Below, piece by piece: positions 50,446 through 63,190 of a stretch of DNA of 64,000 nucleotides; the first letter of the stretch is position 1; the number at the start of each line of letters is the position of its first letter. A model generated the notes under the pieces. The model was not told the DNA's origin. It saw only the letters and a list, made by a program, of their open reading frames with translations, and did no database searches. The stretch lies in assembly GCA_016703645.1 (NCBI GenBank), contig JADJBR010000004.1:505501-569500 (forward strand), given 5' to 3'. Source of the DNA: Zoogloea sp. (GTDB taxonomy: Bacteria > Pseudomonadota > Gammaproteobacteria > Burkholderiales > Rhodocyclaceae). Position numbers and translations under genes: made by a program.

Positions 50446-51168
50446 ATGAACCTCGATAACGCGCTTGGGCGCGTGCGTGTCGTTCTTTCCCGAACCAGTC
50501 ATCCCGGCAATATCGGTGCAGCCGCCAGAGCCATGAAGACCATGGGTCTGACGCAGCTCGTGCTCGTTTCGCCGCTCAGTTTTCCCGATCCGGTGGCGAC
50601 GGCCAGGGCGGCCGGGGCCGACGACATCCTCGCCGGCGCGCGGGTGGTGGACACCCTGGCCGAGGCCCTGGAGGGAACCGTCTTTGCCGCAGCGATGACG
50701 GCCCGCCGCCGGGAGATGGCCGTGCCGATGAAGTGGGCGCGGGAGGCGGCCGGCGAACTGGTGAGCCTGACCGGCCATGGCGATGTGGCCCTGGTCTTTG
50801 GCAATGAGACGAAGGGGCTCTCCAATGATGATGTCGCCCTCTGTCACATGCCGGTCAAGGTGCCGGTCAGTGAGACCTACTCGTCCCTGAATCTCGGGGC
50901 CGCGGTCCAGGTGCTGTGTTACGAGCTGCGCATGGCGGCCCTGGACCCGGGGCTGGCGCCATCGATCGAATTCGAGCCGGCAACCCACGAGCAGATCGAG
51001 GGTTTCTATGCGCACCTTGATCGGGCAATCACCGCCAGTGGTTTCTTCAATCCGGAGAACTCCAAGCGTCTGTGGCCGCGGCTGCGGCGTCTCTTCGGAC
51101 GCATCCGACTGGAGAGGGACGAAATCAACATCCTGCGGGGCATGTTGAATGCCTTCGAGAAGAAGTAG
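50446..51168 (+). CDS. trmJ: tRNA (cytidine/uridine-2'-O-)-methyltransferase TrmJ
   Basis: A 240-residue SPOUT-class enzyme that methylates the 2'-O of position 32 in tRNAs. It starts RVRVVLSRTSHPGNIGAAARAMKTMG, and has LVFGNETKGLSNDD and SETYSSLNLGAAVQVLCYEL, the knot motifs of the family. ATG 50446 follows an AT-rich stretch. Its stop codon lies inside a predicted IscR binding site that controls cysE. Gene order trmJ-cysE-iscR is shared by many gamma- and betaproteobacteria. Confidence 0.92.
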   Translation: MNLDNALGRVRVVLSRTSHPGNIGAAARAMKTMGLTQLVLVSPLSFPDPVATARAAGADDILAGARVVDTLAEALEGTVFAAAMTARRREMAVPMKWAREAAGELVSLTGHGDVALVFGNETKGLSNDDVALCHMPVKVPVSETYSSLNLGAAVQVLCYELRMAALDPGLAPSIEFEPATHEQIEGFYAHLDRAITASGFFNPENSKRLWPRLRRLFGRIRLERDEINILRGMLNAFEKK

Positions 51169-51186
51169 ACTAAAATAGTCGGAAAT
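51162..51186 (+). promoter_or_regulatory. Candidate type-1 IscR site upstream of cysE
   Basis: The core GACTAAAATAGTC (51168-51180) is the perfect dyad centre of the E. coli type-1 IscR consensus as I recall it; 20 of its 25 positions match overall. It begins within the last codons of trmJ and lies about 70 bases before the cysE start. Confidence 0.55.
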
Positions 51187-51257
51187 AGATCGGCCGGATA
51201 CCGGAAGGGTGTTCGGCCCAATGCCGATAGCGCATTCATTTTTTGGAGTCTTTCCCC

Positions 51258-52022
51258 ATGTTCAGTCGTATGCGTGAAGACGTGGCCAACGTTCTCGAAC
51301 GGGACCCGGCGGCACGCTCCAGGTGGGAAGTGCTCACCTGCTATCCGGGCATGCATGCCCTGTGGCTCCATCGCTTTGCCCACTGGGCGTGGCGGCGTGG
51401 GTTTTGCTGGCTCGGCCGGTTCACGAGCCATATTGGCCGGATGCTCACGGGCATCGAGATTCACCCCGGCGCAACAATCGGTCGTCGGGTGTTCATTGAT
51501 CACGGCATGGGTGTGGTGATCGGTGAGACCGCGGAAGTGGGAGACGATTGCACTATCTACCAGGGCGTGACCTTGGGCGGCACCTCGCTTTACCGCGGTG
51601 CCAAGCGTCATCCGACCCTCGGGCGGGGGGTGGTCATTGGCGCCGGTGCCAAAGTCCTGGGGGGGTTCGAGGTGGGCGATGGGGCCAAGGTGGGCTCCAA
51701 CGCGGTTGTGGTCAAGCCTGTTCCCGCCGGGGCGACCGCCGTGGGCAATCCGGCTCGCATCATCGAAGCCGCTTCCGACGGGGTGAGTCGGGAGCGGGAG
51801 GCCAAGGCGGAGCAGATGGGTTTCACGGCTTACGGTGTGACCCGTGATATGGACGATCCCGTCTCCAAGGCGCTCCATGGGCTGCTGGACCACGCGGTCG
51901 AGACGGATCGGCGAATTCGCGTGCTGGTGGAGCAGCTCGCCGAGTCCGGGATTTGCGTCGATGCGGCAGCCAAGGCTGAAGACGGGTTTGATCCCAAAGG
52001 CCTGGGCAGGATGGTTGATTGA
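51258..52022 (+). CDS. cysE: Serine O-acetyltransferase
   Basis: A 254-residue enzyme that makes O-acetylserine for cysteine synthesis. The left-handed beta-helix shows in hexapeptide repeats: [33 protein letters not shown] (cited in part), [53 protein letters not shown] (in part). It is the short, isc-linked CysE type lacking the long N-terminal domain. TTGGAGTC is its ribosome-binding site. Placed directly before iscR, it would supply cysteine to the cysteine desulfurases. Confidence 0.92.
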   Translation: MFSRMREDVANVLERDPAARSRWEVLTCYPGMHALWLHRFAHWAWRRGFCWLGRFTSHIGRMLTGIEIHPGATIGRRVFIDHGMGVVIGETAEVGDDCTIYQGVTLGGTSLYRGAKRHPTLGRGVVIGAGAKVLGGFEVGDGAKVGSNAVVVKPVPAGATAVGNPARIIEAASDGVSREREAKAEQMGFTAYGVTRDMDDPVSKALHGLLDHAVETDRRIRVLVEQLAESGICVDAAAKAEDGFDPKGLGRMVD

Positions 52023-52045
52023 GGGCTTGGGATCACGGCACCAAA

Positions 52046-52070
52046 ATAGTTGATTGATTTTGTCGGGTTT
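52046..52070 (+). promoter_or_regulatory. Type-1 IscR operator at the iscR promoter
   Basis: The 25-base site starting ATAGTTGATTGATTTTG matches 22 of 25 positions of the E. coli type-1 IscR consensus as I recall it. It overlaps the -35 element below. IscR holding a [2Fe-2S] cluster would repress the isc operon here. Confidence 0.75.
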
Positions 52071-52078
52071 GGTATTGT
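52050..52078 (+). promoter_or_regulatory. Promoter of the isc operon
   Basis: TTGATT (52050-52055) and TATTGT (52073-52078) are 17 bases apart, 46 bases before the iscR start. The IscR operator covers the -35 and the spacer, as in E. coli. A second inverted repeat, GTTGA-N9-TCAAC, lies just downstream (52078-52096). Confidence 0.65.
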
Positions 52079-52123
52079 TGAGTGAATTGTTCAACTATTA
52101 ATCCATCTGCTTCAGGAGCCGAC

Positions 52124-52612
52124 ATGAGACTCACCACCAAAGGTCGTTTTGCTGTCACGGCGATGATAGATCTGGCGCTTCGTTGTGCAGACGGGCCGGT
52201 GACGCTGGCCGGAATCGCCGACCGTCAGAAGATCTCCCTCTCCTACCTGGAGCAGCTGTTTGGAAAGCTGAGGCGTTTCGAGCTGGTCAGCAGTGTCCGT
52301 GGCCCGGGTGGCGGCTATGCCCTGGCGCGGGAGATGGATTCGATCACCGTTGCAGACATTATTGCTGCCGTGGATGAGCCCCTGGATGCCACCTCCTGCG
52401 GCGGGAAGGAAAACTGCCACGATGAGCATCGTTGCATGACCCATGATCTATGGACCAATCTCAACCGCCGAATGTATGAGTACCTCCATTCGGTGACCCT
52501 GGCCAGTCTGGTCGAGCAGCAGCGTCAGAAGGCCGCTTCGGTGTCAGTGCTTCATGATGAGCGCAGTTCGACGGCTTGCCGGTCTGGCAGCAAGCTGACC
52601 CTGACGGCCTGA
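52124..52612 (+). CDS. iscR: Iron-sulfur cluster regulator IscR
   Basis: A 162-residue Rrf2-family repressor. The winged-helix DNA-binding part begins MRLTTKGRFAVTAMIDLAL. The cluster ligands are Cys92, Cys98, Cys104 and His107 (CGGKENCHDEHRCMTH), at the same positions as in E. coli IscR. It senses the [2Fe-2S] state and controls the isc operon from the site in its own promoter. CAGGAGCC is a strong ribosome-binding site. Confidence 0.95.
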   Translation: MRLTTKGRFAVTAMIDLALRCADGPVTLAGIADRQKISLSYLEQLFGKLRRFELVSSVRGPGGGYALAREMDSITVADIIAAVDEPLDATSCGGKENCHDEHRCMTHDLWTNLNRRMYEYLHSVTLASLVEQQRQKAASVSVLHDERSSTACRSGSKLTLTA

Positions 52613-52631
52613 AGGTTTCGGGAGCGCCACG

Positions 52632-53780
52632 GTGTTTGCACCGGTTTATCTCGATCACAATGCCACGACGCCGCTCGACCCCCTGGTGAGGGAAGCCATG
52701 CTGCCCTGGCTGGGTGCCCGGTTCGGCAATGCATCAAGTCGACATGAGTACGGACGTGCGGCCCGCAAGGCGATCGATGAAGCGCGGAGCAGGGTGGCGG
52801 CCGCCGTGAATGCACACCCAACCGAGGTGATCTTCACCAGTGGTGGGTCGGAAGCCAACAACCTTTTCATCAAGGGGGCTGCGGCCATGATGAAACCCGG
52901 GTTGGTGGCGCTGAGTGCCATTGAGCATCCCTGCGTGCGTGAGCCCGCCCGGCAGTTGATGCGGAGCGGCTGGTGCTGCGAAGAGATTGCGGTTGATGGA
53001 TCGGGGCGCATCGACCCCCAGGCCTTTGATCGCGTGCTGGCGGACAAGCCCCGGATCGTTTCGGTCATGCTGGCCAACAACGAGACCGGTGTGATCCAGA
53101 ATGTGGAAGTGCTCGCGGGTGCCATCCGCAAGCGTGGGGGCTGGATGCATTGTGATGCGGTGCAGGCATTGGGCAAGATTCCTGTGGATTTCCGGGCGCT
53201 CGGTGTGCACGGACTGACCCTGTCGGCTCACAAGATCCATGGTCCGCTTGGCGTCGGCGCCCTGATTGTCGACAAGCGTGTTGAGCTGGCGCCGCTGGTG
53301 GCGGGCGGGGGGCAGGAGCGTAGTCTGCGTTCGGGAACGGAGAATGTGATGGCCATCGTCGGATTCGCGACGGCCTGCGATGTGGCAGTGACGATGCGCA
53401 ACGAGCGTAGTGCCCACCTTGCTGTCTTGAGGGACGCATTGGAACGGGGGCTGACCGCCCTGGGGGCGCGGCTGTTTTCGGCGGAAGCCCCCCGGCTGCC
53501 CAATACCAGCTTCTTTGCGATTCCGGGGGTGGATGGCGATACTTTGGTGGGCAGGCTGGACCGGGCGGGCTTTGCGGTGGCGAGCGGTTCAGCGTGCTCA
53601 AGTGCCGATCCGGAGCCGTCCCATACCTTGCTTTCCATGGGGGTTGACCCGGAGCTTGCGCGGGCGGCGGTTCGAGTCAGTCTCGGGGCCGGCAATACGC
53701 GGCAGGATGTGGATGGATTTTTGGCGGCGCTGGGCGAAAGTCTGGCGAGCCTTCGAACGATGACTGCAGTGGCGGTCTAA
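52632..53780 (+). CDS. Second cysteine desulfurase, NifS/IscS-like
   Basis: A 382-residue class V aminotransferase-fold enzyme that takes sulfur from cysteine. The PLP lysine is Lys201 ([14 protein letters not shown]) and the catalytic Cys is Cys322 ([14 protein letters not shown]). Sequence and length differ clearly from IscS downstream: the active-site loop is [12 protein letters not shown] rather than [12 protein letters not shown]. It sits between iscR and iscS, a duplication seen in some Rhodocyclales. It may feed a different acceptor than IscU, but that is inference. The GTG start follows GGAG. Confidence 0.88.
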   Translation: MFAPVYLDHNATTPLDPLVREAMLPWLGARFGNASSRHEYGRAARKAIDEARSRVAAAVNAHPTEVIFTSGGSEANNLFIKGAAAMMKPGLVALSAIEHPCVREPARQLMRSGWCCEEIAVDGSGRIDPQAFDRVLADKPRIVSVMLANNETGVIQNVEVLAGAIRKRGGWMHCDAVQALGKIPVDFRALGVHGLTLSAHKIHGPLGVGALIVDKRVELAPLVAGGGQERSLRSGTENVMAIVGFATACDVAVTMRNERSAHLAVLRDALERGLTALGARLFSAEAPRLPNTSFFAIPGVDGDTLVGRLDRAGFAVASGSACSSADPEPSHTLLSMGVDPELARAAVRVSLGAGNTRQDVDGFLAALGESLASLRTMTAVAV

Positions 53781-53815
53781 GTTCCTGGAACGACTCAATT
53801 TGCTGCGCGGAGAAG

Positions 53816-55033
53816 ATGAATATGCTCAAGTTTCCGATCTACCTTGATTACTCGGCAACCACGCCGGTGGACCCCCGTGTGGCCGAGAAGATGATTCCCT
53901 ACCTGACCGAGTTGTTCGGCAACCCGGCTTCCCGAAGCCATTCCTATGGCTGGACTGCCGAGAAGGCCGTGGAGGAGGCCCGCGAGGAGGTCGCTGCCCT
54001 GGTGAACGCAGATGCCAAGGAGATCATCTGGACTTCCGGCGCCACCGAATCCAACAATCTGGCGATCAAGGGTGCTGCACACTTCTACTCGGGCAAGGGC
54101 AAGCACATCATCACCCTCAAGACCGAACACAAGGCGGTGCTGGATACGGTTCGAGAGCTTGAGCGTCAGGGCTTCGAGGCCACCTATCTGGATGTGCAGG
54201 AGAACGGCCTGCTCGACGTGGAGGTTCTCAAGGCCGCGATTCGTCCGGATACCGTTGTGGTGTCCGTGATGTTCGTGAACAACGAAGTGGGCGTGATCCA
54301 GCCGATCGCCGAAATCGGTGAGCTGTGTCGCGAGAAGGGCATCATCTTTCACGTGGATGCAGCCCAGGCCACCGGCAAGGTCGCGATCGATCTGGCCACC
54401 CTCAAGGTGGATCTGATGTCCTTCAGTGCCCACAAGACCTACGGCCCCAAGGGGATCGGCGCCCTCTACGTGCGCCGCAAGCCGCGGGTTCGGCTGGAAG
54501 CGCAGATGCACGGGGGCGGCCATGAGCGCGGCCTGCGTTCCGGCACCCTGGCCACCCACCAGATCGTCGGCATGGGCGAGGCCTTCCGTCTGGCCCGCCT
54601 CGAAATGGCCGAGGAGAACGCACGCGTGCTGGCTTTGCGTGACCGTCTGCTGGCCGGCCTGACCACCATTGAGGAGACCTTCGTCAATGGCGATCTGGCC
54701 AACCGTGTTCCCCACAATCTCAACATCAGCTTCGCCTACGTGGAAGGCGAATCTCTGATCATGGCGATCAAGGATATCGCCGTGTCGAGCGGCTCTGCCT
54801 GTACCTCGGCCAGCCTCGAGCCATCCTACGTACTGCGGGCCCTGGGGCGTAATGACGAACTCGCCCATAGCTCCATCCGTTTCACCATCGGCCGCTTCAC
54901 GACGGTCGAGGAAGTCGATTACACCATCGACCTGCTGCGCCGCAAGATCGGCAAGCTCCGCGAACTGTCGCCCCTGTGGGACATGTTCAAGGAAGGCATC
55001 GATCTCGACACCGTGCAGTGGGCTGCGCACTGA
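53816..55033 (+). CDS. iscS: Cysteine desulfurase IscS
   Basis: A 405-residue PLP enzyme that supplies sulfur for Fe-S clusters and tRNA thiolation. It closely follows E. coli Isc[22 protein letters not shown], the PLP lysine Lys207 ([13 protein letters not shown]), and the mobile-loop Cys329 ([18 protein letters not shown]) and the C-terminal [19 protein letters not shown] that binds IscU. Two close starts (ATG 53816 and 53822) exist. It lies 35 bases after the other desulfurase and is followed by iscU. Confidence 0.96.
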   Translation: MNMLKFPIYLDYSATTPVDPRVAEKMIPYLTELFGNPASRSHSYGWTAEKAVEEAREEVAALVNADAKEIIWTSGATESNNLAIKGAAHFYSGKGKHIITLKTEHKAVLDTVRELERQGFEATYLDVQENGLLDVEVLKAAIRPDTVVVSVMFVNNEVGVIQPIAEIGELCREKGIIFHVDAAQATGKVAIDLATLKVDLMSFSAHKTYGPKGIGALYVRRKPRVRLEAQMHGGGHERGLRSGTLATHQIVGMGEAFRLARLEMAEENARVLALRDRLLAGLTTIEETFVNGDLANRVPHNLNISFAYVEGESLIMAIKDIAVSSGSACTSASLEPSYVLRALGRNDELAHSSIRFTIGRFTTVEEVDYTIDLLRRKIGKLRELSPLWDMFKEGIDLDTVQWAAH

Positions 55034-55046
55034 CAGGAGAAAGAAA

Positions 55047-55430
55047 ATGGCATATAGCGAAAAGGTTCTGGATCACTACGAAAACCCCCGTAACGTCGGC
55101 GCCTTCGGAAAGGAAGACGGGGACGTGGGCACCGGTATGGTGGGGGCGCCCGCCTGCGGCGATGTGATGAAACTGCAGATCAAGGTGGGCAAGGATGGCG
55201 TCATTGAGGATGCCAAGTTCAAGACCTATGGCTGTGGCTCCGCCATTGCATCCAGCTCCCTTGTCACCGAGTGGGTAAAGGGCAAGACCCTGGATCAGGC
55301 GCTGGAGATCAAGAACACCGCCATCGCCGAGGAATTGGCGCTGCCGCCGGTCAAGATTCACTGCTCCATCCTGGCCGAGGACGCCATCAAGGCAGCGGTC
55401 GAGGACTACAAGAAGAAGCACAACGGCTGA
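55047..55430 (+). CDS. iscU: Fe-S cluster assembly scaffold IscU
   Basis: A 127-residue scaffold on which [2Fe-2S] clusters are built. The three ligand cysteines are in [21 protein letters not shown] and [15 protein letters not shown], and the LPPVKIHC motif that HscA recognises is intact. GGAGAAAG precedes the ATG, which is 13 bases after iscS. Confidence 0.96.
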   Translation: MAYSEKVLDHYENPRNVGAFGKEDGDVGTGMVGAPACGDVMKLQIKVGKDGVIEDAKFKTYGCGSAIASSSLVTEWVKGKTLDQALEIKNTAIAEELALPPVKIHCSILAEDAIKAAVEDYKKKHNG

Positions 55431-55443
55431 AGGAGAAGCGACT

Positions 55444-55767
55444 ATGGCAGTCACCCTGTCTGACAAGGCAGCAGCCCATATCGGCAATTTCATCGCCAAG
55501 CGCGGCAAGGGGGTGGGTATCCGCCTCGGCGTGCGCACTTCGGGCTGTTCGGGCATGGCCTACAAGCTCGAGTTTGCCGATGAGGTAATGGCGGAAGACG
55601 TGGTTTTCGAAAGTCATGGACTGAAAGTCCTGATTGATCCGAAGAGCCTGCCCTATATGGACGGAACGGAGCTGGATTTCGTCCGTGAGGGGCTCAATGA
55701 AGGTTTCAAGTTCAACAACCCGAATGTGAAGGGCGAATGCGGCTGCGGCGAAAGTTTCACCGTCTGA
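55444..55767 (+). CDS. iscA: Fe-S assembly A-type carrier IscA
   Basis: A 107-residue A-type carrier. The conserved cysteines are in [13 protein letters not shown] and [11 protein letters not shown]. It accepts and passes on Fe-S clusters or iron. GGAGAAGCGAC lies before the ATG, and the gene is 13 bases after iscU. Confidence 0.95.
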   Translation: MAVTLSDKAAAHIGNFIAKRGKGVGIRLGVRTSGCSGMAYKLEFADEVMAEDVVFESHGLKVLIDPKSLPYMDGTELDFVREGLNEGFKFNNPNVKGECGCGESFTV

Positions 55768-55821
55768 TCGCGATGCCAGCGTATTCGCGGTTCGCCTGTC
55801 CGTTCGGACAGAGGGTTTGAC

Positions 55822-56352
55822 ATGCTTGATCTGAAGCAGGATTACTTTGCACTCTTCGGTCTGCCGACCGGTTTTGCCATCGACATGGACCGGCTCGAGC
55901 AGGCCTATCTTGACATCCAGGGGCGGGTCCATCCGGATCGCTTTGCTCACCTGTCCGATGCCGACAAGCGCCTGTCCATGCAATGGGCCACCCACGCCAA
56001 CGAAGCCTTCCGCACCCTCAAGAGCCCGCTCACCCGTGGGCAGTATCTGCTTGAGCTGCAGGGCGTTGATCCGGCTTTCGAAACCAATACGGCGATGTCC
56101 TCCGACTTCCTGATGGAGCAGATGGAGTGGCGCGAAGCCCTCGGCGAAGCGCGCGAGGCGGCAGACGAAGAGGTGCTGGAGGATCTTTCCCGCCGCATCC
56201 GTCATGCCAATCGCACATTGATCGAGCAGTTGGGGGAGGAGCTTGACCAGAAGGGCGACTTGCGTGCGGCGGCCGATACAGTGCGCCGGTTGAAATTTCT
56301 CGAAAAGCTGCAACACGAAATCAATGACGCCTTGACGGCGCTGGAATCCTGA
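55822..56352 (+). CDS. hscB: Fe-S protein assembly co-chaperone HscB
   Basis: A 176-residue J-domain protein with the HPD motif in [16 protein letters not shown]. The C-terminal helical part binds IscU and stimulates HscA ATPase. Its end overlaps the start of hscA by 1 base. It is the usual length for the family. Confidence 0.93.
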   Translation: MLDLKQDYFALFGLPTGFAIDMDRLEQAYLDIQGRVHPDRFAHLSDADKRLSMQWATHANEAFRTLKSPLTRGQYLLELQGVDPAFETNTAMSSDFLMEQMEWREALGEAREAADEEVLEDLSRRIRHANRTLIEQLGEELDQKGDLRAAADTVRRLKFLEKLQHEINDALTALES

Positions 56353-58220
56353 TGGCCTTGCTGCAGATCTCAGAACCAGGGATGTCCACCGCGCCGCATC
56401 AGCACCGGCTTGCGGTGGGGATTGATCTGGGTACCACGAATTCCCTGGTCGCAACGGTGCGCAATGGCGTGGCCTTGTGTCTTCAGGATGACGACGGGAA
56501 GGTGCTGCTGCCTTCAGTGGTGCATTACCTTGCAGACGGCCAGATTGTCGTGGGGCGCAAGGCCCAGTCTGCGCAGGCGGTGGACCCGCGTAACACCATT
56601 GTCTCTGTGAAGCGTTTCATGGGGCGCGGGCTGAGGGATGTTTCCCACGTCGAGACCATGCCCTATGACTTTGTCGACGCTGAAGGCATGGTGCGCTTGC
56701 GCACCGTGCAAGGCGTCAAGAGCCCTGTCCAGGTGTCTGCCGAGATCCTGAAGGATCTTCGGGTGCGGGCCGAACGCAGCCTGGGGGGCGAGTTGACCGG
56801 GGCGGTCATCACCGTACCGGCCTATTTCGATGACGCCCAGCGTCAGGCCACCAAGGATGCTGCACGTCTTGCGGGCCTCAACGTATTGCGGCTGCTCAAT
56901 GAGCCCACGGCCGCTGCCATTGCCTATGGCCTGGAGAACGCATCGGAGGGGACTTACGCTGTCTACGATCTGGGTGGAGGGACATTCGACATCTCCATTC
57001 TGCGCCTGTCACGGGGCGTGTTCGAGGTGGTGGCGACCAATGGGGACGCGTCCCTTGGCGGGGATGATTTCGATCATCGCCTGTTCTGCTGGATACTCGA
57101 CAATGCGGGGATCTCGCTGCCTTCCGATCGGGACGCCCGACGTCTGTTGATGAAGGCCCGTGAGGTCAAGGAGCGTTTAAGCCTCGATGAGTCGGTATCG
57201 ATCCGGATGACGCTGGAGCGCGGTGATGAGGTGGACCTGGCAATCGACCGCTCGGTTTTCGTCGAGATAACCCGTCCTCTTGTCGCCAAGACCCTGAAGC
57301 CGGTCAAGAAGGCGCTGCGTGACGCCGGGCTCGAACCCGGGGATGTGAAGGGTGTGGTGATGGTGGGCGGAGCAACGCGCATGCCCCACGTGCAGCAGGC
57401 CGTTGGTGAGTTCTTTGGCCAGACACCCTTGACCAACCTTGATCCGGATACCGTCGTGGCCATCGGTGCGGCGATACAGGCCAACGTACTGGCGGGCAAT
57501 CGAGCAGCGGAAGACGAATGGCTGCTCCTCGACGTCATTCCTCTCTCCCTCGGAATCGAGACAATGGGCGGGCTGGTCGAAAAGATCATTCCCCGTAACG
57601 CAACCATCCCTACGGCGCGGGCCCAGGATTTCACGACCTTCAAGGACGGTCAGACGGCGATGGCGTTCCATGTCGTGCAGGGTGAGCGGGAGCTGGTTTC
57701 TGCCTGTCGTTCGCTGGCACGGTTTGAGTTGCGGGGCATTCCGCCCCTGGTGGCGGGCGCGGCACGTATCCGTGTCACCTTCCAGGTGGACGCGGATGGC
57801 CTGTTGTCCGTATCGGCTCGGGAGCTGACCACCGGTGTCGAGGCACGGGTGGAGGTCAAGCCTTCCTACGGGCTGGCTGATCATGAAATTGCGGACATGC
57901 TCAAGGCCGGCTTCGAGAACGCTCGGGAGGACATGGAGCTACGCGGTCTGCGCGAACAGCAGGTCGAGGCGGAGCGGGTGGTCGAGGCGACGATGAAGGC
58001 GCTCGATGCCGACGGCGATCTGCTGAATACGAATGAGCGCGCAGAACTGGATGCGGCGATCGCTTCTCTGCGGGCGACTGCCGACGGGCAGGATTCCCGT
58101 GCCATCAAGATTCAGCTCGAGGCTTTCAATCGGGCCTCCAACGAGTTTGCATCGCGCCGCATGGACAAGAGCATTCGCCAGGCCCTGGCGGGTCAGCGGA
58201 TCGATGATCTACGCATCTGA
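56352..58220 (+). CDS. hscA: Fe-S assembly chaperone HscA
   Basis: A 622-residue Hsp70-class chaperone specialised for IscU. The N-terminus [10 protein letters not shown] and the ATPase motifs [35 protein letters not shown] (in part), [13 protein letters not shown] and MVGGATRMP are present; the peptide-binding domain follows from about residue 390. ATP-driven binding of the LPPVK motif of IscU helps release the finished cluster. Confidence 0.95.
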   Translation: MALLQISEPGMSTAPHQHRLAVGIDLGTTNSLVATVRNGVALCLQDDDGKVLLPSVVHYLADGQIVVGRKAQSAQAVDPRNTIVSVKRFMGRGLRDVSHVETMPYDFVDAEGMVRLRTVQGVKSPVQVSAEILKDLRVRAERSLGGELTGAVITVPAYFDDAQRQATKDAARLAGLNVLRLLNEPTAAAIAYGLENASEGTYAVYDLGGGTFDISILRLSRGVFEVVATNGDASLGGDDFDHRLFCWILDNAGISLPSDRDARRLLMKAREVKERLSLDESVSIRMTLERGDEVDLAIDRSVFVEITRPLVAKTLKPVKKALRDAGLEPGDVKGVVMVGGATRMPHVQQAVGEFFGQTPLTNLDPDTVVAIGAAIQANVLAGNRAAEDEWLLLDVIPLSLGIETMGGLVEKIIPRNATIPTARAQDFTTFKDGQTAMAFHVVQGERELVSACRSLARFELRGIPPLVAGAARIRVTFQVDADGLLSVSARELTTGVEARVEVKPSYGLADHEIADMLKAGFENAREDMELRGLREQQVEAERVVEATMKALDADGDLLNTNERAELDAAIASLRATADGQDSRAIKIQLEAFNRASNEFASRRMDKSIRQALAGQRIDDLRI

Positions 58221-58235
58221 ACCCAAGACGACACC

Positions 58236-58580
58236 ATGACCACACTTATCGTGCTTCCCCATGTGGAGCTTTGTCCGGACGGCGCAGTCATTGACGCCGA
58301 GCCGGGCCAGTCGATCTGCGATGCGCTTCTGCAGAATGACATTCCGATCGACCATGCCTGTGAGAAGTCCTGCGCATGCACCACTTGTCATGTGGTTGTA
58401 AGGGATGGTTTCAACAGTCTCGAGCCGGCCGAGGATCTCGAGGAAGATCTCCTGGACAAGGCCTGGGGGCTGGAGCCCACGTCCCGGCTGTCCTGTCAGG
58501 CCTTGGTGGGTGATACGCCGCTCACCGTCGAGATTCCCAAGTATTCGATCAACATGGTCAAGGAGGGCAAGCGGGGATGA
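58236..58580 (+). CDS. fdx: ISC-system 2Fe-2S ferredoxin
   Basis: A 114-residue adrenodoxin-type ferredoxin. The four cluster cysteines are in HACEKSCACTTCHVVV and RLSCQALVGD. It supplies electrons for cluster assembly. The end overlaps iscX by 4 bases. Confidence 0.94.
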   Translation: MTTLIVLPHVELCPDGAVIDAEPGQSICDALLQNDIPIDHACEKSCACTTCHVVVRDGFNSLEPAEDLEEDLLDKAWGLEPTSRLSCQALVGDTPLTVEIPKYSINMVKEGKRG

Positions 58581-58771
58581 AATGGACAGACGTGCAGGAA
58601 ATCGCAATCCAGTTGTCGGAGGCCTACCCCGAGGTGGATCCCCTGAAGATCAATTTCGTCGACCTGATGAAATGGACCATGGCTTTGCCGGAATTCGATG
58701 ATGACCCCAAGCACTGTGGTGAGCGAATCCTCGAAGGGATTCAGCAGGCCTGGATAGAGGAAGTGGCCTGA
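58577..58771 (+). CDS. iscX: Small acidic ISC protein IscX
   Basis: A 64-residue acidic protein, typical YfhJ/IscX, with MKWTDVQEIAIQLSEAYPEVDP and FDDDPKHCGERILEGIQQAW. It binds IscS and modulates assembly with iron. Its stop is overlapped by the next gene's start, so the operon continues. Confidence 0.94.
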   Translation: MKWTDVQEIAIQLSEAYPEVDPLKINFVDLMKWTMALPEFDDDPKHCGERILEGIQQAWIEEVA

Positions 58772-59265
58772 TGTCCGCGACGCCGGGCAGCATCCTGGGC
58801 TTTGAGGCCAAGAGCCTGACCGGCGAAACGATACGCTTCGCTGACATGGCGGGGCGGGTCGTGCTCATCGTCAACACGGCCAGTGAATGCGGCTTCACCC
58901 CACAGTATGCGGGGCTTCAGGCCCTTCACGAGGCCTATGCGGAGCGGGGTCTGGTGGTGGTTGGCTTTCCGTGCAACCAGTTCGGTGGCCAGGAGCCTGG
59001 CGATGCCGGCCGGATCGCTGAATTCTGCCAGCGTAACTACGGCGTCGGCTTTTTGATGGCCGAGAAAGTGCTGGTCAACGACGAGGGGGCCCACCCTCTT
59101 TTCACGTATCTTACTTCAGCATTGCCCGGTGTCCTGGGCAGCCAGGCGATCAAGTGGAACTTCACCAAGTTCCTGATCGACAAGGCGGGTGTGCCGGTGA
59201 AGCGCTACGCGCCGATGACGCCGCCCGGCGATCTGGGCGATGACATCGAAGCGCTTCTCCGCTGA
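58771..59265 (+). CDS. Glutathione peroxidase-family thiol peroxidase
   Basis: A 164-residue peroxidase. The reactive Cys40 lies in NTASECGFTPQYAG; the other catalytic residues are in GFPCNQFGGQEPG and KWNFTKFLID. The enzyme reduces peroxides, usually with thioredoxin in bacteria. It overlaps iscX by one base, so it is transcribed as the last gene of the isc operon, plausibly protecting Fe-S assembly from peroxide. Confidence 0.9.
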   Translation: MSATPGSILGFEAKSLTGETIRFADMAGRVVLIVNTASECGFTPQYAGLQALHEAYAERGLVVVGFPCNQFGGQEPGDAGRIAEFCQRNYGVGFLMAEKVLVNDEGAHPLFTYLTSALPGVLGSQAIKWNFTKFLIDKAGVPVKRYAPMTPPGDLGDDIEALLR

Positions 59266-59715
59266 TCAGCGCGCGGTCGGGTCGGAGGGTTCGTTGAGCG
59301 ACAGCCAGTAAAGGCCGAGCTGCCCAACCGCCTGCAGGAAACGCTCGAAATCCACCGGTTTGCGGATGTAGCTGTTTGCGCCGAGCCGGTAGGCTTCGAA
59401 GATATCCTGATGTTCCTTTGAGGTCGTCAGGACGACCACCGGGAGGAGTGCGGTGCGTTCGTCCGCACGTATCCGTCGTAGCACTTCCAACCCGTCAATG
59501 CGTGGCAGTTTCAGATCGAGCAACACGAATGCAGGCATGATCATGCTGTCCCGACTCGAGAACTGCCCGGTACAGAAGAGGTAATCCAGCGCCTCGACAC
59601 CGTCCCGAGCAACCACCACCTGGTTCGCAATCTTGTTCTTGCTGAATGCCCGCAGCGTCAGGGCTTCGTCGTCGGGGTTGTCCTCAACGAGGAGGATGGG
59701 GCGATCGGTCGCCAT
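59266..59715 (-). CDS. Single-domain response regulator (Rcp1/CheY-like)
   Basis: A 149-residue receiver protein without output domain. The acidic pair and phospho-acceptor are in LLVEDNPDDEALTLRA and LLDLKLPRIDGLEVLRR, the switch Thr in VVLTTSKEHQD and the lysine in RKPVDFERF. The sequence matches Rcp1-type regulators that work with separate, often phytochrome-like kinases. No partner kinase is nearby. The leader contains a long inverted repeat next to the ribosome-binding site. Confidence 0.85.
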   Translation of the reverse strand: MATDRPILLVEDNPDDEALTLRAFSKNKIANQVVVARDGVEALDYLFCTGQFSSRDSMIMPAFVLLDLKLPRIDGLEVLRRIRADERTALLPVVVLTTSKEHQDIFEAYRLGANSYIRKPVDFERFLQAVGQLGLYWLSLNEPSDPTAR

Positions 59716-59853
59716 AAGAGCTCCTTGATCTTGCTTTTGTGTTTTTGTTGATTACGGTGTTTTTTGGGGAGAAGTGCCAAATCTCTCCATAGCAAGATCA
59801 TAAGTACGGGAGGACCAAAATAAGGTGGACCAAATTCGCATTTTCAGGCGCTT
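59716..59853 (-). promoter_or_regulatory. Leader of the response regulator with inverted and direct repeats
   Basis: On the minus strand, TGATCTTGCT (59800-59791) and AGCAAGATCA (59735-59726) are perfectly complementary across a 55-base loop; the second copy is directly followed by AGGAG of the ribosome-binding site. Further upstream, GGACCAAA occurs twice as direct repeats on the plus strand (59812-59819 and 59827-59834, 15 bases apart), a possible operator. Confidence 0.5.
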
Positions 59854-63141
<3,288 letters not shown>

Positions 63142-63159
63142 CGGGCTGCCCGGAAGAAG

Positions 63160-63180
63160 GGGCCGCCGGGATGGCGGCCC
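63160..63180 (-). terminator. Hairpin between dapD and pilU
   Basis: GGGCCGCC (63160-63167) and GGCGGCCC (63173-63180) form an 8-bp stem with a 5-base loop, just after the dapD stop on the minus strand. There is no clear T-run; it may reduce but not block read-through into pilU. Confidence 0.5.
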
Positions 63181-63190
63181 GCTGGAGTCG

